Assembly: GCF_013155375.1 (NCBI RefSeq)
Contig: NZ_JABJQY010000002.1
Coordinates: 2,604,001 to 2,668,000 of the forward strand
Direction of reading: 5' to 3'
DNA length: 64,000 bases
Source: Nocardioides sp. zg-1308
GTDB taxonomy: Bacteria > Actinomycetota > Actinomycetes > Propionibacteriales > Nocardioidaceae
Shown one piece after another: positions 59,175 through 64,000 of the stretch. The stretch's first letter is position 1. Every line of letters starts with the position of its first letter. Made by a program: the position numbers and the translations under genes. The notes below the pieces were generated by a model. It was not told the origin of the DNA. It saw only the letters and a list, made by a program, of their open reading frames with translations, and did not search any database.

Positions 59175-59978
59175 TCAGGACAGCGGCGCCGCACCGGGAT
59201 CGGTGAGCGTGTCCAGGTCGAGCACCCGCACGTTGCCCGGGTCCTGCCGTGCGGCCAGGGACCAGATCCTGGTGTCGTGGTCGGCCCCCGGCAACCGCAC
59301 GTCCGCCTCGCCCGCGACGTGGAAGTGCCCGTGGGCCAGGAACCTCGGTCTGACGCCCAGCACTGCCCGGGTGACCTTGTCCATGCCCTCGGCCGCGTAG
59401 GCCAGGACGTCGGCGGGCCATCCCATCGGGTTGCCGGCGACGATGTCGGCCACGGGCGCAGTGCAGTAGGGCCGCGCCGGGCTGTCGTGCGTGAGCATGA
59501 CGTCCGCAGGCCCACCGGCGATCGTGGCCTGCACGTGCTCCTCGCGGAGGACCTCGGAGGGCCACCAGTCCACTCCCTCGGTCAGCAGGCCCCGGTTGAC
59601 CGACGGAGCACTCCCCAGAGCGACGATCGATCGGCCTCCGAGCTCCCACCGGAAGCCTCTGGGCAGCATCGTGACGTGGTCGCGCACGGCGATCGGCCGC
59701 AAGGTGCCGTCCTCGTCCCGCCATCGCGGGTCCGACCACAGGGTGTCGAGGAGCGCCCAGTTCTCGTGGTTCCCGGTGATGCACAGCAGCTCGATCCCGT
59801 ACTCCGCGCACAGCGTCTCGATGTCATCGAGACAGCCCTCGGGATCCGGGCCGTAGCCGAACCGGAGGTCGCCCAGCTGGCAGGCGACGTCCACGTCGCC
59901 CCGCTCACCGAGCAGCCGCAGGCAGTCGGCAGCCGCGGCGCGCTCACCCTCGAGGTCGCCGATCAGTCCCACCATCAT
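59175..59978 (-). CDS. Calcineurin-like metallophosphoesterase
   Basis: 267 residues: IGDLEGE, CQLGDLRFG, ITGNHENWALLDTLW, LTHDSPA and AHGHFH give the metallophosphoesterase motifs (GD-x-H/E, GD-x(n), GNHE, GH-x-H), although the first motif has Glu in place of His. Typical for phosphatases or nucleic-acid phosphodiesterases of unknown substrate. ATG at 59978 (ATG 59975 also possible). Convergent with the TetR gene; no operon partner. Confidence 0.82.
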   Translation of the reverse strand: MMVGLIGDLEGERAAAADCLRLLGERGDVDVACQLGDLRFGYGPDPEGCLDDIETLCAEYGIELLCITGNHENWALLDTLWSDPRWRDEDGTLRPIAVRDHVTMLPRGFRWELGGRSIVALGSAPSVNRGLLTEGVDWWPSEVLREEHVQATIAGGPADVMLTHDSPARPYCTAPVADIVAGNPMGWPADVLAYAAEGMDKVTRAVLGVRPRFLAHGHFHVAGEADVRLPGADHDTRIWSLAARQDPGNVRVLDLDTLTDPGAAPLS

Positions 59979-60029
59979 GGCGCAGATGATGGCAGGGCCC
60001 TGGCGATCCGGGTGGCCCCAGCCGGGCCG

Positions 60030-60692
60030 CTACAGGGAGCTGAGCCAGGCATGGGAGGGGTCCATCGCGGCCACCGCACCGCGGAGCCACGCGCGTGACT
60101 CCTCGCTCAGCATCGGCAGGCACACTGCCGCGTCCCACCGGTCCTTCTCCCTCGCCTGTGCGGCCTTGAACATCAGCGCGACCTCCGCCCGCGCGTAGCG
60201 CAGTCCGTCGGGGGCGACCCAGGTGACGTCGTCGAGGTCCTCGGTGTGCTCCGGGTTGCGCTTGTTGGTCCACCGGCCCCTGGTGTCGGGCGTGAGCGGG
60301 ACGTCCAGCACCCACGGTGACTGGGCGTCCCGCCGGATCCACAGCTGGCTGTCGGGTCGCACCTCGGGGAACCGGTCGTCGAACGGGCGGAACCACGAGT
60401 CGTCGACGTTCCACGGCGTCCAGCGGTCGCCGAGGAAGAGCCGGAAGGCCTCGGCGTCGCTCGCGAGGATGGAGACGTCCATGTCCTCGTGGGGCCTGCT
60501 GACGCCCGTGAACGCCTCGACGCTCCATCCGCCGGTGATCCACCACGGTCGGTCGAACCCGTCCATGAACTCCGCGATGGTCGACGGCGTCAGCGGGTCC
60601 CACCCGCCGTACCAGCGATCGAAGGCCGCCGGAGGTAGGTGCGCGACGGCGGCCGGTTCCGGCGAGGGCGGCGGTGGAGGATCGGTCGGCAC
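60030..60692 (-). CDS. Nucleotidyltransferase-fold protein, aminoglycoside-2''-adenylyltransferase-like
   Basis: 220 residues. WWITGGWSVEAFTGVSRPHEDMDVSILASDAEAFRLFLGDRW has the G-G-x-x-x-x-x-x-x-x-x-x-x-x-H-x-D-x-D nucleotidyltransferase pattern, and IRRDAQSPWVLDVPLTP the third acidic residue. It resembles ANT(2'')/LinB-like enzymes and their chromosomal relatives; activity is not implied. GTG 60692 was chosen because TAGTGT (60701-60706, minus strand) is eight bases before it; GTG 60704 would overlap that box. Confidence 0.78.
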   Translation of the reverse strand: MPTDPPPPPSPEPAAVAHLPPAAFDRWYGGWDPLTPSTIAEFMDGFDRPWWITGGWSVEAFTGVSRPHEDMDVSILASDAEAFRLFLGDRWTPWNVDDSWFRPFDDRFPEVRPDSQLWIRRDAQSPWVLDVPLTPDTRGRWTNKRNPEHTEDLDDVTWVAPDGLRYARAEVALMFKAAQAREKDRWDAAVCLPMLSEESRAWLRGAVAAMDPSHAWLSSL

Positions 60693-60756
60693 GAGGGACG
60701 ACACTACGTGCGCCCGGGTCGGAGCCCGTCCGACGGATCCTGGAGGAGGACGCCAC

Positions 60757-61509
60757 GTGAGCGAGCGGTTCTACGCGGACGGGAGGCGGTACGACCGGCT
60801 GTTCCCCGGCGGGGAGCAGGCCGTCGCGTTCTACCGGGCCGAGGCCGACCGCCAGGGCGGGTCCGTCCTCGAGCTCGGGTCGGGCACCGGGCACAAGCTG
60901 GTCCCGATCGCCTCCGACGGGCACCCGTGCACGGGTCTCGAGCTCTCGCCCGAGATGCTCGCCGAGGCCCGACGCAAGGCGGACGACCGCGGCGTGGAGG
61001 TGACGTGGGTGCAGGGCGACATGCGCTCGTTCGACCTGGGCCGGACGTACGACCTGGTGATGATCGCCGCCAACTCGTTGCTCCACCTGCACGAGGCGGC
61101 GGACGTGGTCGCCTGCTTCCGAACGGTCCGGAGGCACCTCGCGCCCGGCGGGCGGCTGGTCCTCGACGTGTTCAACCCGAGCGTGGAGGTGCTCGCCCGG
61201 GCCGACGGCGTACGACGCCGGCGCGAGGCGTTGTCGTTCGCCGATCCGGACCGTGGCATCCTGCACGTCGACGTGGCGGAGACGTACGACGCCGCCGCCC
61301 AGGTGACCCGCGGGACCTGGTCCTTCTCGACCGATGCCGAAGCCGACGTGGTGGTCGCGCCGCTCGGGATGAGGAGCATCTTCCCCCAGGAGCTGCCGCT
61401 GCTGCTCTCGCTGGGTGGTCTCCGGCTCGTCGAGCGCTACGGCGACTGGTCCCGGGAGCCGTTCACCGGAGAGTCCCCGTTGCAGCTGTGCATCTGCGAG
61501 GCGGACTGA
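60757..61509 (+). CDS. Class I SAM-dependent methyltransferase
   Basis: 250 residues. SVLELGSGTGHKLVPIASDGHPCTGLELSPEMLAEARRKADDRGVEVTWVQGDMRSFDLGRTYDLVMIAANSLLHL is a typical Methyltransf_25 block. Unknown substrate; may modify a small molecule. GTG at 60757 has GGAGGAGG seven bases ahead. Divergent from the nucleotidyltransferase-like gene; the two start codons lie 64 bases apart. Confidence 0.86.
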   Translation: MSERFYADGRRYDRLFPGGEQAVAFYRAEADRQGGSVLELGSGTGHKLVPIASDGHPCTGLELSPEMLAEARRKADDRGVEVTWVQGDMRSFDLGRTYDLVMIAANSLLHLHEAADVVACFRTVRRHLAPGGRLVLDVFNPSVEVLARADGVRRRREALSFADPDRGILHVDVAETYDAAAQVTRGTWSFSTDAEADVVVAPLGMRSIFPQELPLLLSLGGLRLVERYGDWSREPFTGESPLQLCICEAD

Positions 61510-61545
61510 ACCGGGCAGGCAGGAGACCGGTCCGGCTCGTGCGGG

Positions 61546-62211
61546 TCACACCGACACGGCGATCGCCGTGACGGCGACGCCCCCGAGGAAGAAGCCGGCG
61601 GCGCGCCATTTGCTCGGCGGGATGACGGCGCTCGTGCCGAAGCGGTCGTGCAGCCGGCGCAGGGCGCCCATCACGCGCTCGCCCCGGCTGAGCCCGAGCG
61701 CGAGGAGGACGAGGCAGGGCAGGCAGTAGACGAGCGCGTACAGGGCGAGCACGACGACGGCGGTGGGCGTCGCGACGCCCGCGGCGAGGAGGCGCTCGAT
61801 CGCGATGAAGTAGGGGAAGGCGTTGGGGAGGTCGGCCCCGGTCATCACCACGCCCAGCCCGGCCGCGGTGAGGGGCGTGAACCAGGCCGGCAGGCCGACG
61901 GCGGAGCGCCGGCGGGCGCGGAGCGACCTCACGGACGACACGAACAGCACCACCGCAGCGAGCCCGAAGGCACCGCGGCGCAACCAGGTCAGTGCGCCGG
62001 AGATGGACGACGCGGCTGCCTCGGCGCCGACGTAGAGCGCCAGGCCGAGGAGGAACACGGTGGCGAAGGCCCCGATGACGAACCCGAGCGCCTCCGCGAG
62101 CGGCCGTCGACGGGAGCCGAGCAGGATCAGGGTGATGGCCACCAACGTGGCGGGGTTCAACGAGTCCAGCGCGGCCAGGCCGGCGATGCTGCCGGCGAGC
62201 TGCCAGGTCAT
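61546..62211 (-). CDS. GAP/Sap-like membrane transporter family protein
   Basis: 221 residues with six to seven membrane segments. The N-terminal LAALDSLNPATLVAITLILLGSRRRPLAEALGFVIGAF is the LysE/GAP-like signature; the central GADLPNAFPYFIAIERLL also matches Sap (sulfolipid-addressing) proteins of actinobacteria. Such proteins move lipids or small molecules. ATG at 62211 overlaps the TetR stop (ATGA). The unit is controlled by the adjacent TetR operator. Confidence 0.82.
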   Translation of the reverse strand: MTWQLAGSIAGLAALDSLNPATLVAITLILLGSRRRPLAEALGFVIGAFATVFLLGLALYVGAEAAASSISGALTWLRRGAFGLAAVVLFVSSVRSLRARRRSAVGLPAWFTPLTAAGLGVVMTGADLPNAFPYFIAIERLLAAGVATPTAVVVLALYALVYCLPCLVLLALGLSRGERVMGALRRLHDRFGTSAVIPPSKWRAAGFFLGGVAVTAIAVSV

Positions 62212-62723
62212 CCGCGCGGCCCGGCGCCGGGGCGGAGGTGGGCGACGAGGCGCTCGACCCGTTCGGCGCTCGGCGCCGCCCCGGTCACCAGTGCCTCGCC
62301 GAAGAGGCCGTCGCCGACGAGCCGGACGACCTCGGCGCGCACGGGGTCGCCGAGCTCGTCGGCGATCAGCGCCTCCCACCGCGCGGCGGCCCGTGCCACC
62401 TCGGGCGGCAGCTCGCTGTCGTGCCCGCGCGACCCGGCCGCCAGGACGACGAGGGCGGCTCGGTCGCCGTCGTCGGGGGAGGAGAGGCGCAGGTACGTCG
62501 CGGTCGGCGACCCGTTCGCGGCGGCCTCCGTCATCGCGGCGTCGACCCTCGCGACGGCCCGCAGCAGCACGGCGGCGTCGAGCGCTGCCCGCGAGGGGAA
62601 GTAGTGCAGGACTCCCTGCTTGGTCAGCCCGACGGCCCCGGCGATCGCCAGGATGCTGGGCACCTTGCCCGTCGCCGTCGTCAGGTCCTGCATCGCGTCG
62701 AGGATGCGCTCACGTTGATCCAT
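62208..62723 (-). CDS. TetR family transcriptional regulator
   Basis: 171 residues: HTH RERILDAMQDLTTATGKVPSILAIAGAVGLTKQGVLHYFPSRAALDAAVLL at 4-54, short C-terminal ligand domain. ATG at 62723, with TAGGCT (62730-62735, minus strand) six bases before it, so leaderless. CCTACC-TGAC-GGTAGG (62732-62747) overlaps that -10 box and is a plausible operator. Probably represses itself and the cotranscribed GAP-like transporter gene. Confidence 0.86.
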   Translation of the reverse strand: MDQRERILDAMQDLTTATGKVPSILAIAGAVGLTKQGVLHYFPSRAALDAAVLLRAVARVDAAMTEAAANGSPTATYLRLSSPDDGDRAALVVLAAGSRGHDSELPPEVARAAARWEALIADELGDPVRAEVVRLVGDGLFGEALVTGAAPSAERVERLVAHLRPGAGPRG

Positions 62724-62729
62724 GCGACC

Positions 62730-62747
62730 AGCCTACCTGACGGTAGG
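62730..62747 (-). promoter_or_regulatory. TetR operator overlapping -10 box
   Basis: TAGGCT on the minus strand (62730-62735) is the -10 box. The inverted repeat CCTACC (62732-62737), TGAC, GGTAGG (62742-62747) covers it; a second GGTAGG-like copy follows at 62746-62751 (GGTAGG with TAG). Binding of a repressor here would block the leaderless promoter. Confidence 0.6.
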
Positions 62748-62779
62748 TAGGTGACGGGTCGACGCTGGGCGGGCGTCGG

Positions 62780-63211
62780 TCAGGGCGCGAAGACCTTGAC
62801 CTTGCCGCCCGGCAGCTGTGCGGCGAGTGCGGCGGCCGTCTCGGGCAGGTTGTCGAGGACCAGGATCATCACGCCCTTGGACCAGATGGTGTGGAAGGTC
62901 ACCCCGGTCTCTGTCGCCACCTTCTCGGTCGCCGCGGCCGCCTTGGCCTGCAGCTTCTTGCTCGGGTAGGTGGTGATGATGGCGGCGTCGGTGGTGAGCT
63001 GCTGGACGCCCTTCTTGGACTTCACCGCGCCGGCGGGCGTGAGGCGGAGCTTCTTGGCGATCGGCTTGGGGCTCTCGCCGTAGTAGGGCGCGCCGATGGT
63101 GGCTGCGCGGGCGACGGCGGCGGTCTCGGGTGCGGCCGTCGAGCTCGCCGGCACGAGGAGGGCCGTCATCGGCAGGGCGACGGCGGCGAGCAGGGTGGCG
63201 ATGCGATGCAT
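62780..63211 (-). CDS. Secreted hypothetical protein
   Basis: 143 residues. A Sec signal peptide ([26 protein letters not shown], cleavage about AAPE at 26-28) is followed by a basic, low-cysteine domain ([33 protein letters not shown]). No family recognised. The ATG at 63211 was chosen for the signal peptide; the frame extends upstream without one. The stop is at 62780. Function unknown. Confidence 0.68.
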   Translation of the reverse strand: MHRIATLLAAVALPMTALLVPASSTAAPETAAVARAATIGAPYYGESPKPIAKKLRLTPAGAVKSKKGVQQLTTDAAIITTYPSKKLQAKAAAATEKVATETGVTFHTIWSKGVMILVLDNLPETAAALAAQLPGGKVKVFAP

Positions 63212-63319
63212 AGGTGTGTGTACCTCTCGGGGACGCGGATGTCGCAGGTCCACCTACCCCGGCGCGCCACGGCCAAACGGTCGGCGCCTGTCCGTCGCGC
63301 CACACCTAGGCTGTCCGTC

Positions 63320-64000
63320 GTGAAGCGCGCCGTCCGACCACCGACGCCCCACCCCAGCGGGGCCACCCCTCCCCAGGTGCCGCGCGACCTCGTCCCCGGT
63401 CACGTCGCCATCATCATGGACGGCAACGGCCGGTGGGCCAAGGGCCGCGGGCTGCCGCGCACCAAGGGGCACGAGCAGGGAGAGCACACCCTGTTCGACG
63501 TGGTCGAGGGCGCCATCGAGATCGGGGTGAAGGCGATCTCGGCCTACGCCTTCTCCACCGAGAACTGGTCGCGCTCGCCCGACGAGGTGCGCTTCCTCAT
63601 GGGCTTCAACCGCGACGTCATCCGCCGCCGCCGCGACGAGATGCACGAGCTCGGCGTACGCGTGCGCTGGGCCGGCCGCTCGCCACGACTGTGGAGGTCG
63701 GTGATCAAGGAGCTGCAGGTCGCGGAGGAGATGACGCGCGACAACGACGTGCTCACGCTGACCATGTGCGTCAACTACGGCGGCCGGGCCGAGCTCGCCG
63801 ACGCCGCGAAGGCGATCGGGCGCGAGGTCGCTGCGGGGCGGCTCGACCCCGAGCGGATCGACGAGCGCACCTTCGCCCGGCACCTCTACGTCCCCGAGCT
63901 GCCCGACGCCGACCTCGTCTGGCGCACGTCGGGGGAGCAGCGGCTCTCCAACTACATGCTGTGGCAGGCGGCCTACAGCGAGATGGTGTTCACCGACGTG
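63320..64000 (+). CDS. uppS: Isoprenyl transferase (polyprenyl diphosphate synthase), 3' truncated
   Basis: 227 codons visible, open to the last base. [32 protein letters not shown] has the Asp of the cis-prenyltransferase D-G-N-G-R-W motif; [32 protein letters not shown] and [24 protein letters not shown] follow. It makes the C50/C55 lipid carrier for cell wall synthesis; the long N-terminus is Rv2361c-like. GTG at 63320 with TAGGCT seven bases before it, so leaderless. The C-terminus lies outside the window. Confidence 0.93.
   Translation, partial: MKRAVRPPTPHPSGATPPQVPRDLVPGHVAIIMDGNGRWAKGRGLPRTKGHEQGEHTLFDVVEGAIEIGVKAISAYAFSTENWSRSPDEVRFLMGFNRDVIRRRRDEMHELGVRVRWAGRSPRLWRSVIKELQVAEEMTRDNDVLTLTMCVNYGGRAELADAAKAIGREVAAGRLDPERIDERTFARHLYVPELPDADLVWRTSGEQRLSNYMLWQAAYSEMVFTDV

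Overview
The window is high-GC (roughly 70% or more) actinobacterial chromosome. Gene content and order point to Nocardioidaceae, most likely a Nocardioides-like organism. The core order rpsT-holA-comEC-comEA-degV-leuS, then lepA, hemW, hrcA-dnaJ-rsmE, phoH-ybeY-corC-(Cdd-like)-era, recO and uppS resembles the one known from mycobacteria and relatives. There is a mycothiol-type maleylpyruvate isomerase-like fragment, a gene pair for 10-methyl branched fatty acids, an IdeR/DtxR iron box and a CIRCE element. The family and genus assignment is inference; no rRNA gene is present. I found no tRNA, rRNA, CRISPR array, insertion sequence or prophage, and no gene-free stretch longer than 300 bases.

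Layout. 1-6 kb: end of a maleylpyruvate isomerase-like gene, ornithine aminotransferase, and a minus-strand block (ArsR-type regulator, MFS exporter, SDR, small membrane protein). 6-16 kb: leucyl-tRNA synthetase behind a leucine attenuator, DegV, an RDD membrane protein carrying 37 tandem nonapeptides, ComEA, ComEC, DNA polymerase III delta and ribosomal protein S20. 16-27 kb: accessory genes (three phosphotransferases, GNAT, EamA transporter, HutD-like, DinB-like, AraC, AlkZ-like, XdhC-like) around lepA. 27-37 kb: acyl-CoA synthetase, HemW, DUF3097, an iron-regulated DUF2470 protein, and hrcA-dnaJ-rsmE under CIRCE. 37-48 kb: GerMN lipoprotein, HIT protein, PHM-like copper monooxygenase lipoprotein, phoH-ybeY-corC-Cdd-like, a TmsA/TmsB-type pair, a siderophore-interacting flavoprotein, and era with an acidic extension. 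48-64 kb: leuA behind a second leucine attenuator, a type II NADH dehydrogenase-like gene, a TetR gene and an AhpD-like gene sharing an operator, recO, Nudix/MazG/HIT housecleaning genes, two more TetR units with visible operators, and the start of uppS.

Regulation is unusually readable. About twenty genes have a TANNNT -10 box 6-9 bases before the start codon, so they are probably leaderless. In two places divergent leaderless genes start only 23-24 bases apart and their -10 boxes overlap. leuS and leuA each have a short leaderless leader peptide with three consecutive leucine codons. Three TetR genes lie beside inverted repeats that look like their own operators.

The items I would check first are the nonapeptide/RDD protein (9884-11500), the TetR regulon with GGGACG-N13-CGTCCC sites (53417-54132), the overlapping divergent promoters, and the iron-box DUF2470 gene.
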